The notes under the pieces: generated by a model | Seen by the model: the letters and a program-made list of their open reading frames with translations, nothing else | Database searches by the model: none | What the model was told of the DNA's origin: nothing | In this document: positions 18,733-27,977 of the stretch, in pieces | Layout: every line of letters starts with the position of its first letter | How positions within the stretch are numbered: the first letter of the stretch is position 1 | NCBI GenBank assembly: GCA_041391965.1 | Contig: JAWKMZ010000003.1 | Location: 372,001-436,000 of the forward strand | Reading direction: 5' to 3' | Length of the DNA: 64,000 nucleotides | Source: JAWKMZ01 sp041391965 | GTDB lineage: Bacteria; Bacteroidota; Bacteroidia; Flavobacteriales; Flavobacteriaceae | Made by a program: the position numbers and the translations under genes

Positions 18733-19512
18733 ATGAAAATCAAATTTATAGCTCTCTTTTTTTGTGCCTTTTTTATTAGCATACATGCCAATGCTTCAAA
18801 AACTTGGGGACAAACTGGTCATAGAGTCGTTGCTGCCATTGCTGACCATTATTTAAACGGAAAAGCCAAACGCCATATTAAAAAATTGTTACATAGAGAG
18901 TCACTTGCTTTTGTATCGACTTTTGGTGATGAAATAAAATCAGACAAACGTTATAATGATTTTTATACTTGGCATTATGTAAACATGCCTTTTGATAAAA
19001 CCTATGAAACTTCAGATAAAAACCCAAATGGCGATTTGGTAACAGGAATTGCCTATTGTAAAAAAATAATTCAGGATAAAAATGCTTCTGATGATGACAA
19101 AGCATTCTATCTTAAAATGCTTATTCATCTTGTTGGCGATTTACACCAACCTATGCACATAGGTTTAGAAAGTGACAGAGGCGGAAACGACATCAAATTA
19201 CAATGGCAATTTAAAGACTCAAATCTTCATAAAGTTTGGGATAGCCAAATGATAGATAGTTTTAATATGAGTTACTCTGAATTAGCTAATAATGCAGAAT
19301 ATTTAACCAAAAAACAAGCAAAGGCTATTCAAAAAGGGAGCGTTATTGATTGGGTTAATGAAACACAGCAGTTGACAAAAAAGATTTATGCTTCTGCAAA
19401 AGAAGGTGATAACCTACGCTATGACTATTCATATAAATACCTAAACATAGCAAGAAAACAAATGGAAATTGGTGGCATTCGATTAGCAAAAATACTCAAC
19501 GATTTGTTTTAA
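18733..19512 (+). CDS. Secreted S1/P1-type zinc nuclease
   Basis: This 259-residue exported nuclease is expected to cleave single-stranded DNA and RNA to 5'-nucleotides in the periplasm or outside the cell. A signal peptide covers about residues 1-21 (cleavage near ANA-SKTW). The conserved Trp25 in WGQTGHRVVAAIADHYL lies near the predicted mature N-terminus, where family members use a Trp as zinc ligand. Other zinc ligands are in TWHYVNMPF, HLVGDLHQPMHIG, DRGGNDIKL and NLHKVWDSQMI. The gene ends before a strong bidirectional hairpin. It may feed nucleobases or phosphate into salvage, which is inference. Confidence 0.93.
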   Translation: MKIKFIALFFCAFFISIHANASKTWGQTGHRVVAAIADHYLNGKAKRHIKKLLHRESLAFVSTFGDEIKSDKRYNDFYTWHYVNMPFDKTYETSDKNPNGDLVTGIAYCKKIIQDKNASDDDKAFYLKMLIHLVGDLHQPMHIGLESDRGGNDIKLQWQFKDSNLHKVWDSQMIDSFNMSYSELANNAEYLTKKQAKAIQKGSVIDWVNETQQLTKKIYASAKEGDNLRYDYSYKYLNIARKQMEIGGIRLAKILNDLF

Positions 19513-19543
19513 TACCAAAATCTTTTTTTAAGCGGATAAACAA

Positions 19544-19574
19544 AAAAAGCTTCTCAATTATTGAGAAGCTTTTT
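19544..19574. terminator. Bidirectional intrinsic terminator
   Basis: A perfect 14-bp stem (AAAAAGCTTCTCAA paired with its complement) with a 3-nt loop is flanked by A and T runs on both sides. It can end the plus-strand S1/P1 nuclease transcript and the minus-strand tRNA-His transcript. Confidence 0.85.
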
Positions 19575-19581
19575 ATTTTTG

Positions 19582-19656
19582 GGTGGATGATGGGGCTCGA
19601 ACCCACGACCCTCGGTACCACAAACCGATGCTCTGACCAACTGAGCTACAACCACC
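19582..19656 (-). tRNA. tRNA-His (anticodon GTG)
   Basis: The minus strand folds as a tRNA: D-arm TAGCTCAGTTGGTCAGAGC, anticodon stem TCGGT/ACCGA enclosing TTGTGGT with anticodon GTG, and T-loop GGGTTCGAGCCC. An extra G at -1 faces C73, the histidine identity pair. CCA is not fully encoded. Counting from G-1, the acceptor stem pairs normally except position 5:68, which is T against T; the 3' side would fit an A at position 5. Total length is 75 nt including G-1. Confidence 0.95.
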
Positions 19657-19732
19657 AGATAATTGCATTTTTAAATGCGTGTGCAAATGTAATTTATTTA
19701 AGATTTACTACAAAGCCTTTTTTTGAAAAATA

Positions 19733-20461
19733 TTACAATAAATTAAATAAGCTTTCAACCGCAGGATAGCGCTCTACTGTAAAACCTTCAGCATGGTCAG
19801 CGCCAATTAAACGGCCTAAGTCCTTGGCTCTGTAATCTATACTATCTATGAAATTTTTACTCGAAATTGGTGTTTCAGGTGCTTTACTGTCTGGATTGTA
19901 AAACTGGGTTTTATAAGCAAAAACAGCTTTCAATTTAGTATCCATAAATCCTGAAACATCAACCAATATATCGGGTTCTATATTTTTCCATTGGATATAA
20001 TGATAGACCGCTTTTGGTCGCCATTGTGTTTGCAACTTCTCTTCTACTTCGGTTTCTATTTTAATCAATCCACTCAAAAAACAAGCATCACTTACCAATT
20101 TGCTGCCTTTTCCATGATCTATATGTCTGTCATCAATAGCGTTGCACAATACAATGTCTGGTTGATATTTTCGAAGTATTTTTATAATTTCCAATTGATG
20201 TTGCTGATTGTTTACAAAAAAACCATCTGCAAATTCTAAATTTTCTCGCACTTGGACTCCTAAAATTTTGGCTGCTTCATTAGCTTCTGCATCACGTGTT
20301 TTAGCAGTGCCACGAGTTCCTAACTCTCCTCGTGTTAAATCAATAATTCCCACTTTTTTTCCGTTAGCTATTTCTTTTGCTATGGTTGCTCCACAGCCTA
20401 ATTCTACATCATCAGGATGTGCGCCAAAGGCGAGTATATCTAATTTCATTGTTTGTAGCAT
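19733..20461 (-). CDS. bshB1: Bacillithiol biosynthesis deacetylase BshB1
   Basis: This 242-residue PIG-L/LmbE-type zinc deacetylase removes acetate from GlcNAc-malate in bacillithiol synthesis. The metal motif AHPDDVELG lies at 14-22, the second His motif is DRHIDHGKG, and the C-terminal GADHAEGFTVERYP segment is characteristic of BshB1. An ATG five codons in (20449) gives the more usual N-terminus MKLDILAFGAHPDD and may be the true start. The first ATG abuts the stop of the TMEM175-like gene. The other bacillithiol genes bshA and bshC are not in this window. Confidence 0.93.
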   Translation of the reverse strand: MLQTMKLDILAFGAHPDDVELGCGATIAKEIANGKKVGIIDLTRGELGTRGTAKTRDAEANEAAKILGVQVRENLEFADGFFVNNQQHQLEIIKILRKYQPDIVLCNAIDDRHIDHGKGSKLVSDACFLSGLIKIETEVEEKLQTQWRPKAVYHYIQWKNIEPDILVDVSGFMDTKLKAVFAYKTQFYNPDSKAPETPISSKNFIDSIDYRAKDLGRLIGADHAEGFTVERYPAVESLFNLL

Positions 20462-21049
20462 CTATTTTGGTTCATCATTTTGCATCGTTTTTTCTATACG
20501 CTTATCTGGAACCAACCACATAATGGCAACTAAAATATAGGTTATGCCAGAAATCCAAATATTAAAAAAAGAGGTTGAAATTCCTATTATATAAAATACA
20601 GGAGATAATTTTCCTTTTAAATCTCTGCCCAAAGCAATTGCCAAAACCGATTGTTTGCCATGTTTTTTAACAATTGCTGTTTGCAGAATAAAATAAGCAA
20701 TTGCAGCACCTAATAACACTATACCATACATAAACAACGATGCTGCTGTGAAGTGATTTTCGCCCATCCAACCAGTTACAAAAGGAATTAATGACAGCCA
20801 AAATAGTAAGTGCAAATTTGCCCACAACATGCTACCTGTAACTTGCTTAACAGTTTGTAGCATGTGATGGTGGTTGTTCCAATAAATTCCGATGTAAATA
20901 AAACTCAAAACATAACTTCCAAATACAGGAATAATAGGTTTTAAATCTTCAAAATTGCCACCATGAGGGACTTTCATTTCTAATATCATAATGGTGATGA
21001 TGATAGCCAAAACACCATCTGTAAATGCTTCTAATCTTCCTTTTGTCAT
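20462..21049 (-). CDS. TMEM175/DUF1211-family membrane protein (putative potassium channel)
   Basis: This 195-residue protein has about six hydrophobic segments and an N-terminal KGRLEAFTDGVLAIIITIMIL, the hallmark RxxxFxDGVxAI helix of TMEM175/DUF1211 proteins. Bacterial family members assemble as tetramers and conduct potassium. Only one six-helix unit is present, as is normal in bacteria. Its start overlaps the stop of the trans-sulfuration gene by 4 nt, and its own stop abuts bshB1, so the three are one transcriptional unit. No functional link among them is known. Confidence 0.88.
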   Translation of the reverse strand: MTKGRLEAFTDGVLAIIITIMILEMKVPHGGNFEDLKPIIPVFGSYVLSFIYIGIYWNNHHHMLQTVKQVTGSMLWANLHLLFWLSLIPFVTGWMGENHFTAASLFMYGIVLLGAAIAYFILQTAIVKKHGKQSVLAIALGRDLKGKLSPVFYIIGISTSFFNIWISGITYILVAIMWLVPDKRIEKTMQNDEPK

Positions 21050-22218
21050 ATGGTCAATTTAGATTTTTGCTTTACTTTAATTATCGCTTGTTCTATATCG
21101 TCTATCAAATCGTGTTTGGTTTCAATACCCACTGAAAAACGAATCAAATTATCACTGATTCCTATGGCATCTCGTTCTTGTTGTGTCAATAAAGCATGAG
21201 ATGTTTTATGAGGTGACAACATGGTGCTTTCAACACCTGCTAAGCTCATGGACGATTTGATAAGTTTTAATTCTTTTTGAAATTGTAAAGCGTCCAATCC
21301 GTCAGCCAATTCGAAGGATAACATACCTCCAAAACCTTTCATCTGTGATTTTGCCAAATCATATTGTGGATGGCTTTTGAGTCCTGGATAAAATACACTT
21401 TTTATAGCTTCATGCTGTTCTAAATATTTAGCCAATCGTTTCGCATTCTTATTTTGTGCTTTGACTCGAAGGGCTAATGTTTTCATACTTCGCTCTAACA
21501 TCCAAACTGTAAAATCACTCAAACTGCCACCTAAGTTTTTGGCGACATTCCAAATAGTTTCCATATGCGCTTTGGAGCAAGCAACTGCTCCAGCCAAAAT
21601 ATCAGAATGACCTCCTAAATATTTTGTAGCAGAATGAATGACAATATCAATACCAAAATCTATGGGGTTTTGATTTATAGGACTTGCAAAGGTGTTATCA
21701 ATAGTTGAAATAAGTCCTTTTGCCCTCGCCAAATTGGCAACTGCTTTAATATCTGTAATGGTTAACAAAGGGTTTGAAGGTGTTTCTATATGAATCACTT
21801 TAGTATTGGGTTGAATTGCGGCTTCAAAGTCAGAAACTTCATAGCCATTGGTAAAGGTATATTCAATGCCATATTTAGAAAACTCTTCGCGTATAAAATT
21901 ACTCGTCCCTCCATACAAGGTATTTTGTACCACAATATGATCACCTGCTTTTAAAAACGCTAATAAGGTTGTGCTGATGGCTGCCATACCTGAGCCAAAA
22001 ATCATGGCAACCTCAGCATGTTCTAACGCTGCAATTTTTTTTGAAAGATGTTCTTGGTTTGGTGTATTAAAATAACGAGGATACCGTTTTACATCAACAG
22101 CATCAAACTGATAAGACGTTGACATATAAATAGGCGAAATTGCACCTTTAAATTGTTTGTCATCAATTTCACCAACATGAGTACAAATAGTATTGGTGCC
22201 AAATGTTTTTTTAGACAT
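21046..22218 (-). CDS. Cys/Met-metabolism PLP enzyme (cystathionine gamma-synthase/lyase or methionine gamma-lyase type)
   Basis: This 390-residue trans-sulfuration-family enzyme has its PLP lysine near residue 198 in HSATKYLGGHSDI. It also has the family blocks YPRYFNTPNQEHLSKKIAALE, FGSGMAAISTTLLAFLKAGDH and GVESTMLSPHKTSHALL. It acts on homocysteine, cystathionine or methionine derivatives in the cytosol. Sequence alone does not separate cystathionine beta/gamma-lyase, gamma-synthase and methionine gamma-lyase. The residues around the substrate are compatible with a lyase. It is the first gene of the three-gene unit with the TMEM175-like protein and bshB1, which fits a thiol-metabolism theme (cysteine supply for bacillithiol), though that is inference. 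Confidence 0.88.
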   Translation of the reverse strand: MSKKTFGTNTICTHVGEIDDKQFKGAISPIYMSTSYQFDAVDVKRYPRYFNTPNQEHLSKKIAALEHAEVAMIFGSGMAAISTTLLAFLKAGDHIVVQNTLYGGTSNFIREEFSKYGIEYTFTNGYEVSDFEAAIQPNTKVIHIETPSNPLLTITDIKAVANLARAKGLISTIDNTFASPINQNPIDFGIDIVIHSATKYLGGHSDILAGAVACSKAHMETIWNVAKNLGGSLSDFTVWMLERSMKTLALRVKAQNKNAKRLAKYLEQHEAIKSVFYPGLKSHPQYDLAKSQMKGFGGMLSFELADGLDALQFQKELKLIKSSMSLAGVESTMLSPHKTSHALLTQQERDAIGISDNLIRFSVGIETKHDLIDDIEQAIIKVKQKSKLTI

Positions 22219-22313
22219 GGTTAAGACTTGTTTTATAAACTTTAAAATTACAAAAAATGAAATGAACCTAAGGGTATGAAATGTATAATTTTAATCCTTC
22301 TTTTTTACAAAAA

Positions 22314-22340
22314 AAAGCCACTTCAATTTGAAGTGGCTTT
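22314..22340. terminator. Intrinsic terminator hairpin
   Basis: A 12-bp perfect stem AAAGCCACTTCA/TGAAGTGGCTTT has a 3-nt loop and adjoining A and T tracts. It lies between the acyltransferase 3' end and the 5' side of the trans-sulfuration gene. It most likely ends the leftward acyltransferase/kdnB transcript. Confidence 0.75.
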
Positions 22341-22445
22341 ATAAAATGCAGTCAGCTCATGTTTCTCTTTAGGGACAAAAAATGTTTACTGTATGTTTCA
22401 TTAACTAACTACATATAGTTTATTTTTTCAAATTTGATGCCAAAC

Positions 22446-22993
22446 TTAAGAATATTCTGGAATTTTCCCCTTAACACCTTTAAAAAAATTATGCATGAAT
22501 TTAAAATCGGCTTCCATATTATCTGTTGGATAAAAAGGCTCTGAAATACAGTTTTGCTTATTTTCAAAGTCTAAAGTAAACATAATGATGGGGACTTTGG
22601 CTGTTTTGGCAATGTAGTAAAAGCCTGTTTTCCATTGTTTAACTTTTTTGCGTGTCCCTTCTGGAGCTAAAGCCAACCGAAATTCGTCTCTGTCATTAAA
22701 CAATTTAGCGATGGCTTCTACTCTATTTTGTCCTGAAGTTCTATCTAAAGCGGCACCACCAATAGCTCTAAAATAATAACTAAAAGGCCAAATAAAGAGT
22801 TCTTTCTTTCCTACAAAATTAGATTTGACACTAATTACTTTACAAAATAAGCCCACGTAAAAGTCGTGCCAACTGGTATGTGGCACTGCAATTAAAACCG
22901 CTTTTTTTACCGTATTTTTAGATAATGAGGTAGTTGGTTAACAAGTTGCCAGCCCAAAAGTTTAAAATAGATAAATTTGGCCAACCAACGCAT
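22446..22993 (-). CDS. PlsC-type lysophospholipid acyltransferase (frame broken once)
   Basis: The locus encodes about 183 residues of a 1-acylglycerol-3-phosphate acyltransferase-like protein. The catalytic HTSWHD (an HX4D variant) is near residue 40, and APEGTRKKVKQWKTGFYYIA is the substrate-binding block. The predicted start is the ATG at 22993 (MRWLAKFIYFKLLGWQ), overlapping the end of kdnB. The frame slips once near 22917, where an A is apparently missing from a run of A's; everything after that to the stop reads cleanly. This is the leftmost break of the error-rich belt. It may acylate lysophospholipid or a lipid A-related precursor, since it is coupled to kdnB and kdsB. The exact substrate is unknown. 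Confidence 0.8.
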
Positions 22994-24060
22994 TACCTTT
23001 TTTATAGAGTGAAAGCAATTTTCTCGCTGCATGGTTTGTTTCCAATTTTTGCCGTCGGCGTTTTCCCATAAAGGCGACAGGCTTAAGGATACATCAATCA
23101 TTATATCAAATTGATAGTCTTCTAAATTAGCACAAATACCTTGTGGTAATTGAATATGGTGCGTTTTTTCATTTTTTGAATAAGGCAACACTTTCTTGGC
23201 AATTCTTCCAAATGATCAAAAACAATACAGTTGTGTCAATACCATGTTTAGTACCTAAAAGGTAAGACAAACCATAACTCATAGCATGTGCTACACCCAC
23301 TTGAGAATAAGCAATACTCATACCTCCATGCCAAGAGGCCATCATCAATTTATCTTGAGCTTCTTCTTCCGACAAGTTGCCATCTACAAAATTTCTTTAC
23401 ACAATTCATAGGCTTTTTCACCATAACTTTGGCTAAAGGCATATTTAAATAGGTGCCGTTTAACGATTCGATAATGAATATAACAATCCATTCCTGTATA
23501 AAACCATTGATTTTTAGGAACACTTTGTCAATTCTGTCTAAAATTACCTGATCAAAAGGTGTGTAATCTGAATTGATACCCAATTTTTTATCAGGTCCTG
23601 TTATGACGGTTGTTCTGGAAACTTCAGCTCCTGTTCCGAAATTGTTGGAATGCCACATGATAAATAGTTGGTGTTTTTACCAAATCCCATCCTGATAATC
23701 TTTAGATTCTCCTTTATTGGTCAGCATGATAGCTACTGCTTTGGCTAAGTCTAAAACAGTACTCTCCTCCAATACCAATAATTCCTGATGGCCTTTCTTG
23801 GTGTGAAAGTATAATTTCGTTCTACCAAGTCATCAACTTGTGATGTTTTTGGTTCTTCTTCAGCAGAAATAAAAGTAATTGATCTTTATAAGCTAACGGA
23901 ATTTTTGAAGTCATCCAATCATTGCCTTTAAATACATCGTCAACCAAAAAATAAATGGTGCTTCGGTGTTCAATCGTTTAGGAGCAATGATATTCAATTG
24001 ATTAAAACTACCGCGTCCAAATACAACTCTGGACACCATTGGATAATTTTTATAACTCAT
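22989..24060 (-). CDS. kdnB: 3-deoxy-alpha-D-manno-octulosonate 8-oxidase KdnB (frame broken)
   Basis: KdnB is an iron-type alcohol dehydrogenase that oxidises Kdo at C8, the first step to 8-amino-Kdo. Pieces in several frames line up in order: SYKNYPMVSRVVFGRGSFNQ at the start, FLVDDVFKGNDWMTSKIP, a TVLDLAKAVAIMLTNKGE cofactor segment, FGTGAEVSRTTVITGPDKK, LGINSDYTPFDQVILD, and MMASWHGGMSIAYSQVGVAH with the HGI metal histidine. The end is SLSPLWENADGKNWKQ. These match the family along its whole length (about 357 residues). Repeated single-base indels interrupt the frame; I judge them consensus errors. The aminotransferase partner KdnA is not in the window. Confidence 0.82.
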
Positions 24061-24093
24061 TTTATATTGTCTTAACTATAGTTTTTCTTTACT

Positions 24094-24827
24094 TTAATTC
24101 AGAAATTGAAGAATATCGAGCAAACTATTTACTGTTTTATAATTTTTAGTATTACTCTAATTTTCATTAACCAATTCATGCAACCGTTAATGTAAGGAAA
24201 AGGAATATGTATGGCTTGTGCTTTAATATTTACCAAAGGTAAAACATCTGATTTTAACGAATTTCCTATCATCAAAAACTCAGATGGTTTTCTGATGTCT
24301 AAATGATTCAATAGTTTGAATAATAATTGGCTTCTTGTTTGTCACTTAAGACTTCAATATGATGAAAATAGTCCAACAATCCCAATGGATTTTTGCAATT
24401 TTCGTTCTTGATCTAATAAATCGCCTTTGGTTACAACTATTAATCGATATTTACTGGACAATGTATGCAAAACTTTTTCAACACCATCTAATAATTCTAC
24501 AGGTTTGTTGATCATTTCTTTGCCTATATTCAAAAGATCATATGCAATGGTGTCATTATAATCAAAGCTATTAGACAAGCCCCAAAGCCAATTTCGACCA
24601 TTGAGAGTATAAAGCCTTTGTAACGCCATAATATCCATACAAAGGCAAATTTTCCATTTCCTTTAAAAAGTTCTTGGTCAATTTTATTGGCTGTTTCATA
24701 AGGTGCCATCACTCTTGCAATGCCAATTCGGGCATCTCTAAAATAGGTTTCATTAACCCAAGTGTGTCATCGGCATCAAAAGTAAAATGACTTTATGTTT
24801 TTGTATGTTATTTCCATAACTGTTTTG
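24094..24827 (-). CDS. HAD-family hydrolase between kdsB and kdnB (frame broken)
   Basis: About 240 residues of a HAD-superfamily phosphatase can be pieced together. The nucleophile motif is DADDTL near the N-terminus, a capped middle region includes ELLDGVEKVLHTLSSKYRLIVVTKGDLLDQERKL, and the motif IV region is MIGNSLKSDVLPLVNIKAQ. The likely ATG (24825-24827) overlaps the stop of kdsB. It has a cap domain, unlike the small capless Kdo-8-phosphate phosphatase KdsC, so it should not be equated with KdsC on this evidence. Its place between two Kdo8N genes suggests a role with a sugar phosphate. Indels break the frame several times. Confidence 0.75.
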
Positions 24828-25530
24828 CGCGTTCTAAATCTTCTGGTGTGTCAATTTCTACGCTCTAATGTGTGTTTCGACCATTTTTATTTTTACCATA
24901 CTCTAAATAGCGTGTATGTACCAATTTTTTCATAGTAGCTTCAATAAATTGCATTGGCAGTTTATAAAAATCAAGAAGTGTTTAAAGTTTTCTAAAGGCA
25001 TAAATTCCTTTTATGCTTAAAATAGCGTGCCTTGCTTCGTCTTGATACGGAATTGGGCTACGCGAAAAAATGTTACAAGGCAAAATTGTTTTGATCTACA
25101 ATAACCTTAACGGTGTTTGATTGTTAATTTCGTCCCAATCATGGATTTGTACCATTTAGTGATGCTAAATCAATTTCTTTTGTATCATTTTTAAAAGCAT
25201 TGAGCACTTTTTCTAAACTTTCACGTTCCGTAAAGGTTCATCACTCCTTGCACATTTACAATAATATCTACATCTAAATGTTCAACAGCTTCTGCAATTC
25301 TATCACTTCCAGATTTGATGTTCTTTTTGCTCATTATGGCTTTGCCGCCATTGTTTACAATTTCGTCAGCCATTAGAGCTATCAGTTACCACATAGACAT
25401 CATCAAACAAATTTGTAGCCACTGTGGCTTCATAGGTTCTCAGAATAACCGTTTTTCCAGCTAAATTTTGCATGAGCTTGCAGGAAACGTGTTGCACTAT
25501 AACGTATCGAATCATTGAAATTATCTTCAT
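24818..25530 (-). CDS. kdsB: KdsB: (8-amino-)3-deoxy-manno-octulosonate cytidylyltransferase (frame broken)
   Basis: KdsB activates Kdo, or 8-amino-Kdo in organisms with KdnA/KdnB, to the CMP-sugar for lipopolysaccharide core synthesis. In-order fragments include ARYSATRFPAKLM-like (RYxATRFPASKL, near the N-terminus), [40 protein letters not shown], and a C-terminal [19 protein letters not shown] end. The locus is about 713 nt (238 codons), close to the family length. Frame breaks are spread along it. It is followed with overlap by the HAD hydrolase and then kdnB, which favours the 8-amino-Kdo branch. Confidence 0.8.
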
Positions 25531-25551
25531 CTTTAAGTTGCAAATTTCAGC

Positions 25552-27061
25552 TCAAAATAAACCTTTTTGTAGGAATTTAAGGCTTTGTTGGTTAATCTTT
25601 TTATAAAATTTAAAGTCGGTTGTCGCTTCACTGTTATCGATTGTTAGGTGTTTAATATCAAATAAAAATTCATCTTTAAATCCTATCAAATATAATTTAT
25701 TTTTTGCTCTGTAACTGCTGTATAAAGCCAACGCAAATATTCTTTATCAATGCCACGGCAAGTAGGGTTGTTCTACAAACCGTATTCCATTGACCTCCTT
25801 GTGATTTATGACAAGTAATAGCGTAAGAAAACTTGACTTGCAAGGCATTAAAATGCTTATTGTTTTTAATTTTAAAAAACTTTTCGGTAATTAGGAGGGT
25901 TCATCTTCATAATCTTTTGACTTCTTGGTAAAGTTTGTTAGAATCTTCATAGGTTAACGATGGGTGATTCTGCTTCAATGGTATCTAAAAGTAAAAACGG
26001 TTTCAAAAGGTCGTATTTTTTGGATAATCGACCATTTGCACTTTTACTTCAGCAAACCGAAAAACCATACAACTCTTGGATGTTAAAATTTCTAAATAAT
26101 TTGAATTATATCTGTTGTACAACTTGCTTCTGTGGTTGGTTTGATCCAAAAATAATTGTTTTTGACAACCATTAAAAAATCGCCTGTTGTTAATTCATTT
26201 TCATTGAGTAAATACGCTCTCTTAATTTGCTTATTGTAAATAGCGCGGTTTGTTACTGCGCACAATAATGGCAGTTTCTTCACATTTCGGCATCATAAGC
26301 ATCATTTATAGCATCCATAATTTCACATATCAATTAGTTCGATAAATGTCTTATAATTATTAAGATTAAAAAAATTAAAGGCGTCAAAACTGACCATCCA
26401 AAACTTCGCAAGCGGCATTCATCAAAAAATTCCTGAATCGCACCTTGTCGTACCACTTCATCCAATTCTGAAGAAATAACATTTTTATTATAATGCAGAT
26501 ATGGAGTGATTGCTGTATTCGAAGCAGGACTTAATTCTGATTTTACAGGGAGGCAATTGTGCTTTGTCACCAATCAACAATAGTTTACAGTGGATGACCA
26601 GAATAGACATATTGCATCAAATCATTCGCAAGTGAGCCGTTTTCAAAAAGTTTAGAATCGGATGGATTATCAGGAATCATTGACGCCTGTCTACAATAAA
26701 AATAGTATTGCGATGTTTATTGGGTTGCATTACAAACTTAACGCCTCCACCTTTATCTTTTTTTGGGAAATATATTTTTTTAGGATGGTAAAGGCCTCTT
26801 TGCCTGAATAATTTGAAATAACTTTGCCTCTCTGTTGGAAGCATTAAGACTGCACTTTTTTTGCCTCCCATAAATTGGATACCAAAGTGCCAACAACATT
26901 TGGCGACTTGCATTCGCAAATCCTTTTAAAAGGTATAGACTGTTTGGCGAGGTTTCAAAAACAAAGTTGAGGAGCTGTTCTAAGACAATATTTTGTTTAA
27001 TTGTTGGTTCAAATGGAAATTTTCGTTTTAAAAGTTTATAAAAATTTGATGAATTCATTCG
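25552..27061 (-). CDS. RecD/Pif1-like AAA ATPase (ATP-dependent DNA helicase, frame broken)
   Basis: About 500 codons of an SF1B helicase-like protein can be followed across frames. The N-terminus is MNSSNFYKLLKRKFPFEPT, then a P-loop region (LLKGFAGTGKT-like, damaged), and FIVDEASM-like Walker B. The GDKAQLPPVKSELSPA motif III follows, then ISSELDEVVRQG. The C-terminal UvrD-like LQVKFSYAITCHKSQGGQW and EYLRWLYTAVT complete it. This is the common flavobacterial single-gene relative of exonuclease V alpha, used in DNA repair or recombination. Indels occur roughly every 50-150 nt. The stop at 25552 lies 21 nt before kdsB. Confidence 0.75.
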
Positions 27062-27259
27062 TAATTTTTCAATAGTCAATAAAGTGGAAAGATAAGATTT
27101 ATAAAGAATACTATCAATATCTTTTAAAATATTTAAACTAAAATTGAAAACATTTTAAAATAGTCTCTTAATTTTATCTTATTTTTATTTGTATTGGTTT
27201 CTTGTAGGAATAAAAAAATTGTAGATTTAATCTTATAACAAAATAATAAACACATAACT

Positions 27260-27976
27260 ATGTTAACACTTTGCAATTAGAAGTTGTTATTCTTCTTACG
27301 ATTGGTATCGTGAAGAATTAACAAATTTGTACCTAAAACTTAAACCAGTTATAAATATTGCTTTATGGGCAATTATAGCGGTTTTGGCTTATATGACATT
27401 TATGTCAAGCCATGGAGAAATACAATTTAATAAACTTAAAAAACGTTACGAGTTATTATTGAAAAATTAAAAGACATCAGAGATTCCGAATTAGCCTACA
27501 AAACCGTTAACGGTAAATTTACAGATAATTTTGACGAGTTGGTAAAATTTATTGACAATGGTAAATACAATCATATAATGGCCAACTGTAGAGACTCAAC
27601 CATTTTAGATAAAGAAAAATAAAATTATTTGGCAGTAGAAACTATAAAGACATTGTTATTATAGATACTTTAGGGACAGTTCCTGTTAAAGATTCGCTTT
27701 TTGGAGCAGACACACGCCATAAAACGATGATGAACGTACCTGTTGGAAAACCTGGAGCAAAATTCACTTTAAAGCAGGCAAATTAGACGATATTCCTGTA
27801 TTTGAAAGCAAGTGTTGACAAATCAATTATTCTTGATGGTGAAGATCCAAATTTAATTGAGAAAGAAAACCAGTAGTTTCAGTAGATGGTGTTAATGATT
27901 CAACGCTTAAAGTAGGCTCAATGGATGAAGTAAATACCAATGGCAATCGCCAAAAAACTATTCAAACGACCAATAA
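27260..27976 (+). CDS. Membrane-anchored protein of unknown function upstream of DUF3822 (frame broken)
   Basis: The readable parts show one hydrophobic helix (NIALWAIIAVLAYMTFM) and then a soluble part with KDIRDSELAYKTVNGKFTDN, DELVKFIDNGK, IVIIDTLGTVPVKDSLFGAD, MMNVPVGKPGAKFTLKAGK-like and SIILDGEDPNLIEKENQ. I do not know a named family. The pattern of a single anchor plus a soluble domain resembles a pseudopilin-like N-terminus but lacks the prepilin motif, so that is not claimed. The start is uncertain because the first codons are damaged. It precedes DUF3822 and rsmD on the same strand. Confidence 0.5.
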
Positions 27977-27977
27977 C

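Noticed and set aside
12939..22218. Horizontal transfer or mobile element between the catabolic cluster and kdnB
   Set aside because: No transposase, integrase, direct repeats or att-like duplication of tRNA-His was seen, and base composition looks uniform by eye.
27260..27976. Type IV pilin-like protein
   Set aside because: There is one N-terminal helix, but no prepilin peptidase motif (G followed by FTxxE) can be found in any frame.
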